NCBI GenBank assembly: GCA_046160865.1
Contig: JBJXHG010000182.1
Span: forward strand, 34,167-98,166
Direction: 5' to 3'
Source of the DNA: JBJXHG01 sp046160865
GTDB lineage: Bacteria; Planctomycetota; UBA1135; GCA-002686595
DNA length: 64,000 bases
Program-made: the position numbers and the translations under genes
Shown here: positions 16,360 through 24,984 of the stretch, one piece after another
How positions within the stretch are numbered: position 1 is the stretch's first letter
How the letters are laid out: each line of letters starts with the position of its first letter
The notes under the pieces: generated by a model
The model's database searches: none
Told to the model about the DNA's origin: nothing
What the model saw: the letters and a program-made list of their open reading frames with translations, nothing else

Positions 16360-17427
16360 ATGGCCCTCGACGACTTCTCCGCCACCGATCGCGCCGCATC
16401 CAATACGCGCTCGGCGACCTCACACGAGGACGAGGACCTCTTCGATTTCCCCGTCGTCGAGGGGTTGGTGGATCTCTCGGAAGTCGCGCCGCAGACCGCG
16501 GCGTCGACGGCTGTCCGTGCACCGCAAACCGCCTCCGAAGACGACGACTTGTTCGGGTTCCCCGCGATCGAAGTCACGCTCGAGTCCTTGGAACGCGATG
16601 CGGCGAAGAGCTCCGCGCAGAAGCCCTTCCTCGCAGCGCCGACGAAGCAGTCCGCGCCGACGCCTGCACCGGTCGCAGCTCCGAGCGCACCGGCCGTGCG
16701 CGCGCCGGCACCGGAGGTTGCCGCGCCGGCCGCAGCGCATGTCGCAGCCCAGGTCGCACCGGGCGTCGCAACACAACACGTCGCTCAGGCCGCTCCCGCC
16801 GTCGCGGCTGCCGCAGCGGAGCCGATCGCTCCCCGCCCCGCACTCGCCGCGCGTCCGCAAGCGCAGCCCGTCGCGCGGGCCGCCGAGTTGATCGACGACA
16901 TCGAGACGGCAATGGGTGCCGACATCGAGTCGGGTGTCGGACGGCGCCGCAAGCGCTCGCTCGTCGCAGTACCCGCGCTCTGGCTCGTCATCGGTGCCGG
17001 ACTCGCGCTCAACGCGGGCGCTTTCTTGCTGCTGTGGCAGAGCAACCGCTCGTTCCGTCACGGCATCGAAGGTCTGCGCGACGAGCTCGTCGTCACGGTG
17101 CGCGAGATGCGGCTCGGCGCGAACGAGACGCGTGCCGCGCTGCCGGCAGCGCTCGCTTCCGAGCCGGTCGCACACGCACCTGCTCAAGCGCCGAAGTTGC
17201 AGTCGGCGCCGCCGATCGAGCCGTTCGAGAAGACCACGCTCACGCTTGCCGAGGAAGAGATCCGCACCGGCGAGTTCGCCGCCGCACGCCGCCGTCTCTA
17301 CCGCTTGCTCGCCATGGCGGACCGGATCGACGCTGGTCTGCGCGAGAGCATCGAGATGCGTGCGAGCTACATGCTCGCCGATTCCTATCGCTTGCAGGCG
17401 CTGGCTCGCCGGGAGAGAGCGCCGTGA
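16360..17427 (+). CDS. Bitopic membrane protein in the flagellar operon, unknown
   Basis: A 355-residue protein I do not recognise. The first 190 residues are acidic and then Ala/Pro-rich and probably disordered; the motif DDLFGFPAIEV and an earlier DEDLFDFPVVEG form an internal repeat. One membrane helix lies at about 205-226 (ALWLVIGAGLALNAGAFLLLW), followed by a helical periplasmic part ending TGEFAAARRRLYRLLAMAD with TPR-like character. The 3-base gap before it and 4-base overlap with the following STN-TPR gene point to a shared complex. Confidence 0.65.
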   Translation: MALDDFSATDRAASNTRSATSHEDEDLFDFPVVEGLVDLSEVAPQTAASTAVRAPQTASEDDDLFGFPAIEVTLESLERDAAKSSAQKPFLAAPTKQSAPTPAPVAAPSAPAVRAPAPEVAAPAAAHVAAQVAPGVATQHVAQAAPAVAAAAAEPIAPRPALAARPQAQPVARAAELIDDIETAMGADIESGVGRRRKRSLVAVPALWLVIGAGLALNAGAFLLLWQSNRSFRHGIEGLRDELVVTVREMRLGANETRAALPAALASEPVAHAPAQAPKLQSAPPIEPFEKTTLTLAEEEIRTGEFAAARRRLYRLLAMADRIDAGLRESIEMRASYMLADSYRLQALARRERAP

Positions 17428-18878
17428 TCGCATCGCTCTTCCTCGCGCTTCTCGCCGCGATGCCGCCTTCGACCGCGGCCCTGGGTCGCTTCGAGCTCGA
17501 TCTCTCCGAACGCAACGGCGAGTACGTGTGCACACTTCAGGCGAAGGACACGCCGATCGAAGACATCTTGTCGGAGGTCGCGCAGAAGACGTTTCGCAAG
17601 CTCGAGGGACTCGAGGGGGCGCAGAAGCTCGGAACGGTCAGCGCGCAGCTCGAAGACCGCCCGCTCGTGCACACGCTGCACACGCTGCTCGGCTCCGTCG
17701 GCCGGCGCGCACGCATCAACTCGACGTCGATCCAGGTCCTGCCCGACCTCGACGACCGTGCCGACGCCGAGCTGCTCGACGATCAGGCCGAGCTAACCTA
17801 CCTGCGCGCGCTCAAGGCGTTCCCCGAAGCGGAGGAAGCTGCGCGCGCCGAGCTCGCGCTGGCCGAGATCCAGCTGCGACGCGAGAACGACGCCGCCGCG
17901 CTCTCGCATTACCAAGCACTCGCGCGCCGGCACGTGGAATCGCCGCTCGCGCCGGAAGCCTTGTTCCAAGCCGGCACGATCCTCGAGCGCATGGGCGAGT
18001 GGCGCGCGGCGCTGACGACGTTCACGACGCTCGCGAACCTCGTTCAACCGCACGCGTACGCAGCGCGCGCGCGCCTCGAGCTCGCGCGCTGCATGGCGCA
18101 CACCGACGATCCGCGCCAAGCCCTGTTCATGCTCGACGGACTCGAGCACGTCTTCCCGAACCCGGAAGAGCGCGAGCGACAAGCGCGCCTGTACGTGCGT
18201 GCTCGCGCGCTCGTCGGCATCGAGAGTCACGGTGAAGCGCTGCGCGCGCTCGAGGAAGCGGAAAAGATCGGCGACGAGCGCACGCTCGCGCCCGACGCGA
18301 TGGAGTTGCGCGCCGAAGCGCTCGAGCACTTCGGCCGCGCGGCCGAGGCCGCGCGCGCCTGGCTCGCGTTCGCTCGCGATGCGCGCGGCACCGACCGCCG
18401 TCGTGCATTCGTGGAGGCCGCACGCTTGTCCGCCGCCGCACACGATTGGATCGCCGTCCTGCTGATCGAGAAGCACGCCGGCTCGCCCACTGCGATCGAG
18501 CCGTACGTGCGCGCCGCGCGCGAGGCGCTCGGCGTGCCCGCGAGCGTCACGGAATCGCTGCCCGTCGCGCAGGCGCTCGATGCCGCCGAGGAACAGATCG
18601 CGAGCGGCTCGCACCGCGCGGCTCTCGCCGCGTGCGAGCGCCTGTTCCGCATGCGCGCGTCGTTCGCCGACGAAGACGTCACGCGGCTCGCGCTCGCCTA
18701 CGCCCGCGCGCTCGACGCCGAGAAGGGCCTCGAGCCCGCGCTCGACGTGCTGCGCGAGGTCGTCCGCGCGCAGAAGCAACTCGAGCACCGCCGCGCGCTG
18801 TACCTGCTCGCGGCCGAACTGTTCGAGAACCGCGGCATGTTCGACGAAGCCATCGCCGCCTACCGAGGAGAGCTCTGA
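17424..18878 (+). CDS. Exported STN-like and TPR-repeat protein, possible motor scaffold
   Basis: A 484-residue protein starting at GTG 17424, which overlaps the previous stop. A signal peptide (IASLFLALLAAMPPSTAALG) is followed by an STN-like region at about 25-95, with AKDTPIEDILSEVAQKTF and later a short beta segment, resembling the N-terminal domain of secretins and TonB receptors. From about residue 115 to the end it is made of TPR-like helical pairs (ALSHYQALARRHVESPLAPE and others). Placed among basal-body genes it could form a periplasmic scaffold comparable in design to PflA/PflB, though that is inference. Confidence 0.65.
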   Translation: MIASLFLALLAAMPPSTAALGRFELDLSERNGEYVCTLQAKDTPIEDILSEVAQKTFRKLEGLEGAQKLGTVSAQLEDRPLVHTLHTLLGSVGRRARINSTSIQVLPDLDDRADAELLDDQAELTYLRALKAFPEAEEAARAELALAEIQLRRENDAAALSHYQALARRHVESPLAPEALFQAGTILERMGEWRAALTTFTTLANLVQPHAYAARARLELARCMAHTDDPRQALFMLDGLEHVFPNPEERERQARLYVRARALVGIESHGEALRALEEAEKIGDERTLAPDAMELRAEALEHFGRAAEAARAWLAFARDARGTDRRRAFVEAARLSAAAHDWIAVLLIEKHAGSPTAIEPYVRAAREALGVPASVTESLPVAQALDAAEEQIASGSHRAALAACERLFRMRASFADEDVTRLALAYARALDAEKGLEPALDVLREVVRAQKQLEHRRALYLLAAELFENRGMFDEAIAAYRGEL

Positions 18879-19648
18879 TGATGAAGATCGGACACGCCGT
18901 GAACACGCTCGTCGCGACGTTGCTCGTCGTGCCGGCCGTCACGTTGCAGAGCCGCGAGAGCGCGGGCCTCGAGCAGGCGTTGAAGGACACCGTGCGCGCG
19001 CTCGAGTACCTGTCGGGACTCACGGCGAAGCCCGCGCACGACACGACTCCGCTCGCGGACATCGCACGCCACGTCACGGAACTGCCGCTCTCCGACGCGC
19101 GCGAGCGCGACGACCTGCTCGTGCGCGTGCGCGCCGACGTGAGCCGCTTGCAGATGGTGTACGACGAGCTCGCGAAGCTGCCGCCCGGCGCGAGCGAGCC
19201 AGGTGTCGTGCCGCAGATCACGACCGGACTCTCCGGCGCGTCGCACACGAGCCCGACGTCCGCGCTCGGCTCGCCGGCGAATGCCGCGACGCACGCGGTC
19301 GGCTCGGCGCCCGCGCGCGAGGAAGCGGGCTTCAGCGCCGATCCGCTGCGGCAAGGGCAAGCGCTCTATCGCGCAGGCCGTTACGAGGAGTGCATTCGCT
19401 GGCTCGAAGCGCGCCGCGCGGATCCGAACGCCGAGTACTGGATCGCGCGCTCGCTCGAGAAGCTCGAGCGCATCGATCCGGCGATCGAGAGCTACCGCAA
19501 GGTCGCCGACGACAAGAACGCGGGTCCGATCGCGGTGCGCGCGAAGAACGATCTCGAGTTCCTCGAGTGGCGCCGCACGTTCGGATCGAAGCTCGGCGAC
19601 GCGCAGAGCAATGCCGTGACCGGCGGAACGGGTTCGAGGAAGCCGTGA
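18878..19648 (+). CDS. Exported protein with TPR-like end, unknown
   Basis: A 256-residue protein beginning at the tandem ATGATG of 18878, which overlaps the previous stop (TGATGATG). The N-terminus is a signal peptide (AVNTLVATLLVVPAVTLQS). A helical region (residues 25-110) and a Ser/Ala-rich linker lead to a C-terminal TPR-like pair, LYRAGRYEECIRWLEARR and IDPAIESYRKVADD. It shares operon and architecture with the two proteins before it, so I infer that the three function together in the envelope. No named family is recognised. Confidence 0.6.
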   Translation: MMKIGHAVNTLVATLLVVPAVTLQSRESAGLEQALKDTVRALEYLSGLTAKPAHDTTPLADIARHVTELPLSDARERDDLLVRVRADVSRLQMVYDELAKLPPGASEPGVVPQITTGLSGASHTSPTSALGSPANAATHAVGSAPAREEAGFSADPLRQGQALYRAGRYEECIRWLEARRADPNAEYWIARSLEKLERIDPAIESYRKVADDKNAGPIAVRAKNDLEFLEWRRTFGSKLGDAQSNAVTGGTGSRKP

Positions 19649-20859
19649 TGACGGACGCCGTCGCACAAGACGTGAGCCTGTCGGAGCTCGTCGGCAGGCT
19701 GACCGGCATCTCCGATCACTTGCTCGCGAGCTATGCGCAGCTCGCGGCGCGCGCGGAGCGCGTCGAGAAGGATCTCGTCCGCGCGAACCAAGAACTGGCG
19801 AACAAGGTCGCCGAGCTCGACGCGGCGAACAGCCGCCTCGAAGCGATCCTGCACGCGCTCCCGACCGGCGTCGTCGTACGCGATGCCGCGGGCCGCATCG
19901 TGCGCGTCAACTCCGCGGCGTGCGTGATCCTCGATGCGTCCCCCGCGACGCTCATCGGCCGCACCTCGCATCCGCACTCCGGCTCGGATTCGCACGCGGC
20001 GAGCACGGCCGAGGCATGCACCGATGGTGCAGTGCGCGAGGTGCGCACGAACGACGGACGCCGCCTCGTCCTCGCGACGCGTCACTCGCCGATCGAGAGC
20101 CGCGCCGGCGAGCGCGTGGGCTCGGTCGAGATCCTCGACGACCGCACGCAGTTGTGCGAGCTCAACGAACGACTCGCGAGCCAGTCGAAGATGGTCGCGC
20201 TCGGCAACATGGCGGCCGGCATCGCGCACGAGATCCGCAATCCGATGAACGCGATCGGCGGCTTCGCCGACCTACTGCGGCGCGAGTTCGAGCCGGGCAC
20301 GCGCACGCACCGCTTCGCGACGCGCATCTGCGATGGCGTCGCCGACGCCGACGCGATCATCGCGAGCATGCTCTCGTTCGCGAGCCCCGAACGGCTGCAC
20401 CTCGAGCGCATCGATCCCTCCGAGCTCGCGTCGTCCGGGATCCGCGCCGCGCGCGAGAGCCTGCCGGAGGGCGCCGACGCGCAGCGCTGGACGATCACGT
20501 CGGAGGTCGCCGCCGCGCCCTTCCGCGGCGACCGGATCAAGCTGCGCCAGGCGCTGCGCAATCTCGTCGCGAACGCGCTGCAAGCGCAAGAAGACGGCGG
20601 CCGCGTGCACGTCGAGGTGCGCGCGACGCCGGCCGAAGTCGTCGTGCGCGTGATCGACGCGGGCCCGGGCATTCCGCTCGCGCTGCGCACGCGCGTCAGC
20701 GAACCGTTCTTCACCACGCGCGCCGCAGGCACCGGCCTCGGTCTCGCGCTCGTCCACACGATCGCCGAACTGCACGGCGGTCGTTTCGAAGTCTCCGAAC
20801 AACCGTCTTGCTTTGGCGGGGCCGAGGTGGCCCTGCGCTTTCCCTTCAACCCAGCATAG
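19648..20859 (+). CDS. PAS-containing histidine kinase, FleS-like
   Basis: A 403-residue cytosolic sensor kinase: a coiled coil at about 35-65, a PAS domain at about 65-170, a DHp domain with intact H box NMAAGIAHEIRNPMNAIGG near 188-206, and a GHKL ATPase with N box ALRNLVANALQAQ, G1 DAGPGIP and G2 GTGLGLALVHTI. It has no membrane segment. The start overlaps the previous stop by one base (TGATG), and the sigma-54 regulator that follows after 9 bases is its evident partner. This resembles the FleS-FleR and FlgS-FlgR pairs that control middle flagellar genes. Confidence 0.88.
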   Translation: MTDAVAQDVSLSELVGRLTGISDHLLASYAQLAARAERVEKDLVRANQELANKVAELDAANSRLEAILHALPTGVVVRDAAGRIVRVNSAACVILDASPATLIGRTSHPHSGSDSHAASTAEACTDGAVREVRTNDGRRLVLATRHSPIESRAGERVGSVEILDDRTQLCELNERLASQSKMVALGNMAAGIAHEIRNPMNAIGGFADLLRREFEPGTRTHRFATRICDGVADADAIIASMLSFASPERLHLERIDPSELASSGIRAARESLPEGADAQRWTITSEVAAAPFRGDRIKLRQALRNLVANALQAQEDGGRVHVEVRATPAEVVVRVIDAGPGIPLALRTRVSEPFFTTRAAGTGLGLALVHTIAELHGGRFEVSEQPSCFGGAEVALRFPFNPA

Positions 20860-20868
20860 AGCCAAACG

Positions 20869-22266
20869 ATGTCCATCCAACGCATCCTCGTCGTCGACGA
20901 CGATCAACTGAGCCGCGAGTTCCTCGTCGAAGCAATCACCTCGCTCGGGTACCAACCGATCGAAGCGAAGAACGCGCAAGAAGCCCTCGACAAGGCGCAG
21001 AGCACGAACCCCGACTTGGTGCTCACCGATCTGCGCATGCCCGGCATGGACGGCATCGAGCTCGTGAAGAAGCTGCGCGGCAATCATCCCGAGCTCCCCA
21101 CCGTCATGGTGACGGCGCAGGGCACGATCGAATCGGCCGTGCAGGCGATGCGCGACGGCGCCGCGGACTTCCTGCTGAAGCCGTGCACGCCCGACGCGAT
21201 CGACGCCGTGATCGACCGCATCGAGCGCACCACGCGCTTGATCCGCGAGAACCAGTATCTGCGCGCCGAGATCGTCGGCACCTCGCCGCCGAGCATGGTC
21301 GCGAAGAGTCCGGCGATGCTCGACATGCTGCGCACCGCGTCACGGATCGCGCGCAGCAAGGGAACGGTGCTGATCACCGGCGAGAGCGGTACGGGCAAGG
21401 AACGCGTCGCCCACTACATCCACCAGAACAGCCCGCGCGCGAACGGTCCGTTCATCCGCGTCAACTGCGCGGCGCTCTCCGAGCAGCTGCTGGAGTCCGA
21501 GCTGTTCGGGCACGAGCGCGGCGCGTTCACGGGCGCGCACAAGATGAAGGAAGGCCGCTTCGAGCTCGCCGACGGCGGCACGCTGATGCTGGACGAGATC
21601 GGCGAGATCAGCGCCGGCTTGCAAGCCAAGCTCCTGCGCGTGCTCGAAGAGGAAGAGTTCGAGCGCGTCGGCGGAACGAGCACGTTGCACGTCGACGTGC
21701 GCGTGATCGCGACGACGAACCGCGACCTCGAAGCCGAGATGCGCGCCGGACGCTTCCGCGAGGACCTGTACTACCGCCTGCACGTGCTGCCGATCCACTT
21801 GTCGCCGCTGCGCGACCGGATCGAGGACGTGCAGCCGCTCGCGTCGTACTTCGCGGAGTTCTACGCCAAGCAGAACGGCCGCGACGTGCCGCAGTTCTCG
21901 CCCGCCGCGCAAGAGCAGCTGCGCGTATGGAGCTGGCCGGGCAACGTGCGCGAGCTCGAGAACGTCATCCAGCGCGCCGTCGTGATGATGAAGGGCAAGA
22001 CGATCGAGGTGACCGACCTCGTGTTCGGCCCGGTGTCGCAAGGCACTCCCAGCGACGTGAAGGCGCCGTTCGGTCAAGTGCCGACGACCGCGCTCTCGGA
22101 CTCGCTCGCCAATCGCAAGATGGAAGAGATCGAGCGCGTCGCGATCCTCGCCACGCTGCAATCGACGCGCGGCAACAAGACCGAAGCCGCGCGACGACTC
22201 GGCCTCACGGCGCGCACGCTCAGCAACAAGATGAAGATCTGGCGCGCGACCGGTCTCGTCGCCTGA
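20869..22266 (+). CDS. Sigma-54 response regulator, FleR/FlgR/FlbD-like
   Basis: A 465-residue NtrC-family activator that probably turns on sigma-54 flagellar promoters. The receiver keeps DDDQ, phospho-Asp in LVLTDLRMPG, Thr in VMVTAQG and Lys in LLKPC. The AAA+ domain shows GESGTGKE, the intact sigma-54 loop GAFTGA and Walker B TLMLDEIGEI. A Fis-type helix-turn-helix ends the protein (TRGNKTEAARRLGLTARTL). It follows its likely kinase after 9 bases and precedes flgB by 8, which ties it to basal-body expression. Confidence 0.92.
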   Translation: MSIQRILVVDDDQLSREFLVEAITSLGYQPIEAKNAQEALDKAQSTNPDLVLTDLRMPGMDGIELVKKLRGNHPELPTVMVTAQGTIESAVQAMRDGAADFLLKPCTPDAIDAVIDRIERTTRLIRENQYLRAEIVGTSPPSMVAKSPAMLDMLRTASRIARSKGTVLITGESGTGKERVAHYIHQNSPRANGPFIRVNCAALSEQLLESELFGHERGAFTGAHKMKEGRFELADGGTLMLDEIGEISAGLQAKLLRVLEEEEFERVGGTSTLHVDVRVIATTNRDLEAEMRAGRFREDLYYRLHVLPIHLSPLRDRIEDVQPLASYFAEFYAKQNGRDVPQFSPAAQEQLRVWSWPGNVRELENVIQRAVVMMKGKTIEVTDLVFGPVSQGTPSDVKAPFGQVPTTALSDSLANRKMEEIERVAILATLQSTRGNKTEAARRLGLTARTLSNKMKIWRATGLVA

Positions 22267-22274
22267 GGCCTGCC

Positions 22275-22634
22275 ATGGGACTCGGTGGTGTACAGAACGA
22301 CCTCTTGCTGAAGCTGCTCGGCGCGAGCAGTGAGCGAGCCAAGGTCATCGCGGGCAACCTCGCGAATCAAAACGTCGCGGGCTACCAGCGCAAGATCCTG
22401 CGTTTCGAGGATCTGCTCGCGCAGGAGCTCGACGACGGCAAGGGCGATCCGCTCGCCGTCGAGCCCAGGATCGAAGTCGATCGGACGACACCGAGCTCGC
22501 CGGACGGCAACAACGTGTCGCTCGAGCTCGAGCGCGCGGAGATGACCGAGAACCGGCTCCTGTTCGATCTCTACGCCTCCATTCTCCAGACGCGCATGGA
22601 TCTCCTGCGTGTCGCCATACAAGAAAGCCGTTGA
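22275..22634 (+). CDS. flgB: Proximal rod protein FlgB
   Basis: Rod subunit of the basal body, exported by the flagellar type III system. The 119-residue product shows the rod-family N-terminal motif VIAGNLANQNVAGYQRK near residues 24-40 and a C-terminal helix RLLFDLYASILQTRMDLLRV. It starts at the ATG 8 bases past the regulator stop and precedes flgC by 3 bases. A frame extended upstream through the regulator has no coding character. Confidence 0.93.
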   Translation: MGLGGVQNDLLLKLLGASSERAKVIAGNLANQNVAGYQRKILRFEDLLAQELDDGKGDPLAVEPRIEVDRTTPSSPDGNNVSLELERAEMTENRLLFDLYASILQTRMDLLRVAIQESR

Positions 22635-22637
22635 TCC

Positions 22638-23072
22638 ATGGAAGGTGTCTCAGGCCTCTTTTCCGGCATGCGCGCATCCGGATCGGCGCTCACGGCGGAG
22701 CGCATCCACATCGATACGATCGCGCAGAACCTCGCCAACGCGAACGTCACGCAACAACCGGACGGCAGCGGTCCGTACCGCCGGCAGGTCGTGCACTTCG
22801 CACCGATCCTGCAACGCACGGCGAGCGGCCGTTACCAGTCGGTCGGCGTACGCGTGATCAAGGTCGCCGACGACGCGAAGTCGCCGTTCGAGCGCGTGCG
22901 CGATCCGGGCCATCCGGACGCGGACTCCGAAGGCATGGTGACGATGCCGAACGTCAACACCACGCGCGAGATGACGGACATGATCGTCGCCATGCGCGCG
23001 TACGAGGCCAACCTCAACGCACAGGACAACTTCGTGCGCATGGCCGAGCGCTCGTTGCGGATGGCGCAGTGA
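22638..23072 (+). CDS. flgC: Proximal rod protein FlgC
   Basis: Rod protein of 144 residues with the family opening GLFSGMRASGSALTAERIHI, the conserved NLANANVTQQ and the typical end MTDMIVAMRAYEANLNAQDN followed by a short helix. It begins 3 bases after flgB and is followed by fliE after 14 bases. The length matches the family. Confidence 0.95.
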   Translation: MEGVSGLFSGMRASGSALTAERIHIDTIAQNLANANVTQQPDGSGPYRRQVVHFAPILQRTASGRYQSVGVRVIKVADDAKSPFERVRDPGHPDADSEGMVTMPNVNTTREMTDMIVAMRAYEANLNAQDNFVRMAERSLRMAQ

Positions 23073-23086
23073 GCCACACCTGAACC

Positions 23087-23434
23087 ATGATCGACCGCGT
23101 CGGACAACACAGCTCGCTCGCGCGCGCTGCCATCGAAGCCGCCCTCAAGCGCCAGACCGAGGCGTTGAAGGCGCTCGAGAGCGGCGTGCCGTCGCCGGCC
23201 GCGCAGGCCATCGACGCGCCGGTGCAGTCCGACTTCGCGCAGAGCCTGCGCGAGATCGACGCACAGGTGAAGCGCGCGGACGAGCTCGCGCTCGACGTGG
23301 CCACGGGCAAAGTCGTCGATTTCCACGAGGTCGCCGCGCAGCTCAAGCAGTCGGAGCTGTCGCTGCGCTTCGCGCTCGAAGTCCGCAACAAGTTCGTCGA
23401 CGCCTACCGCGAAGTCATGCGGATGAGCGTCTGA
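23087..23434 (+). CDS. fliE: Hook-basal body protein FliE
   Basis: Small rod-base protein that joins the MS ring to the rod. The 115-residue product has the family features in its second half: FAQSLREIDAQVKRADELAL and the ending LSLRFALEVRNKFVDAYREV. The flgB-flgC-fliE-fliF order is the standard one. It is separated from fliF by 11 bases. Confidence 0.93.
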   Translation: MIDRVGQHSSLARAAIEAALKRQTEALKALESGVPSPAAQAIDAPVQSDFAQSLREIDAQVKRADELALDVATGKVVDFHEVAAQLKQSELSLRFALEVRNKFVDAYREVMRMSV

Positions 23435-23445
23435 AGTAGCACCCG

Positions 23446-24984
23446 ATGAAAGCCCTGCTCACCAAGCTCTGGAGCGATCTCGCCGCGGCGAGCACGACGA
23501 CCAAGGCGCTGATCGGCGCCGCGCTCGTCCTCGTGCTCGGCGTCGGCGGCTACACGACGGCCAAGTCGAACGCGCCGCACTTCAAGCTGCTCTACAGCGG
23601 CCTCGATGCGACGCACGCCGCGGCGGTGCAGAGCGCGCTCGCGGAAGGTGGCATTCGCTACCAGGTCAGCCAGCCGCCCGCGCCGTTCGTCGTCCACGTC
23701 GACGAGTCGCAGTTCTATCCCGCGCAAAACCTGGTCGCGCTCGCAGGCGCGCTCGAAGTCGTGCCCGAGGGCATCCAGACCGGCGCGACCGGCGCCTCTT
23801 CCGTGTTCTTGTCGGCCCCGGAGCGCGCGCAGACGGTGCTCAAGCGCGAGTGGCAAGAGCTGGAGAAGCAGCTCGAAGAGCTCGACTTCGTCAACCGCGC
23901 GCACGTCAGCACGTCGATCCCGGATCCGTCGCCGTTCCGCAGGGGCGTGCCGATGACGGTGGCGGTGACGCTCGGCGTGCGCGGCGGTGAAGACTTGTCG
24001 AAGGCGCAGGCGAAGACCGTCGCGAAGCTCGTCCGCTACCGGTTCAACGTGCCGCCGGACAACGTGGTGATCTCCGATCAGAGCGGCAAGAGCGTGTGGG
24101 ACGGAGCGGCCGACTCCGATCTCGGCCACGCTGCGAGCGAAATCCTCGAGCACAAGGCCGTGTACGACGCCGAGCTCACGCGCAAGACGAACCTCGTGCT
24201 CGACCGCATCTTCGGCGACGGCATGGCGTACGTCGTCGTCAACTCCGAGTGGACGTTCGACACGACGGAGACCGTGCGCGAGACGATCGATCCGAAGAAC
24301 AAGGCCGTCGTCTCGCAGACCACGAACAAGACCTCGACTCCGCAAGCCTCGAACGGTTACGCCGGCACGCCGGCCGGCGAGGAGAGCTCCGAGAGCCAGA
24401 GCGCGAGCGGTCCCGTAGCGACCGCGAGCATGGCCGAGACCAGCGAGACGAAGACCACGACGCTCGTCGGCAAGTCGACGGAGCACGTGCGCCAGAACAC
24501 GCCGTCGCTCGAGCGCTTGTCCGTCTCGCTGTTCCTCGACGACACGCTGAAGGACCAGAAGGACGACCTCGAGTCGAGCGTGAAGACGTCCGTCGGCTTC
24601 GTCGCCGAGCGCGACGCATTCAGCTCGCTCGTGACGCCGTTCGCGTCGATCGCTCGCGACGAAGCCGGCAAGCTCATTCCGCCGCCGGCGCAAGAGCCCG
24701 CTGCGGAGCCGAGTCCGTGGCTCGAGATCCTGATCCAACGCGGCATCGAGATCGCAGCCGCGCTCGCGTTCCTGTTCGTGCTCTTCAAGACGTTGAAGAG
24801 CGGGCCGAAGAAGACGGCAGCACGTCGCGAGGAAGCGGTCGCGCAGGCGGGCGATCCGCAGTACGTCGAGCTGCTCGCGAAGACCGAAGTCGAAGAGCTC
24901 GTGCGCACCGACCCGGAGAAAGTCGGGGCGATCCTGTCGCGCTGGGCGGCGCAAGATGACGCGCTCGTGAAGGCCGGACGATGA
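23446..24984 (+). CDS. fliF: MS-ring protein FliF
   Basis: Inner-membrane ring on which the motor is built. The protein has 512 residues with a first membrane helix at about 23-43 and a second at about 433-452 (IEIAAALAFLFVLFKTL). The YscJ-like region contains FKLLYSGLDATHAAAVQSAL and LEELDFVNRAHVSTSIPDPS. The C-terminal cytoplasmic tail ends PEKVGAILSRWAAQ, the FliG-binding motif. The stop overlaps fliG by 4 bases. Confidence 0.97.
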   Translation: MKALLTKLWSDLAAASTTTKALIGAALVLVLGVGGYTTAKSNAPHFKLLYSGLDATHAAAVQSALAEGGIRYQVSQPPAPFVVHVDESQFYPAQNLVALAGALEVVPEGIQTGATGASSVFLSAPERAQTVLKREWQELEKQLEELDFVNRAHVSTSIPDPSPFRRGVPMTVAVTLGVRGGEDLSKAQAKTVAKLVRYRFNVPPDNVVISDQSGKSVWDGAADSDLGHAASEILEHKAVYDAELTRKTNLVLDRIFGDGMAYVVVNSEWTFDTTETVRETIDPKNKAVVSQTTNKTSTPQASNGYAGTPAGEESSESQSASGPVATASMAETSETKTTTLVGKSTEHVRQNTPSLERLSVSLFLDDTLKDQKDDLESSVKTSVGFVAERDAFSSLVTPFASIARDEAGKLIPPPAQEPAAEPSPWLEILIQRGIEIAAALAFLFVLFKTLKSGPKKTAARREEAVAQAGDPQYVELLAKTEVEELVRTDPEKVGAILSRWAAQDDALVKAGR

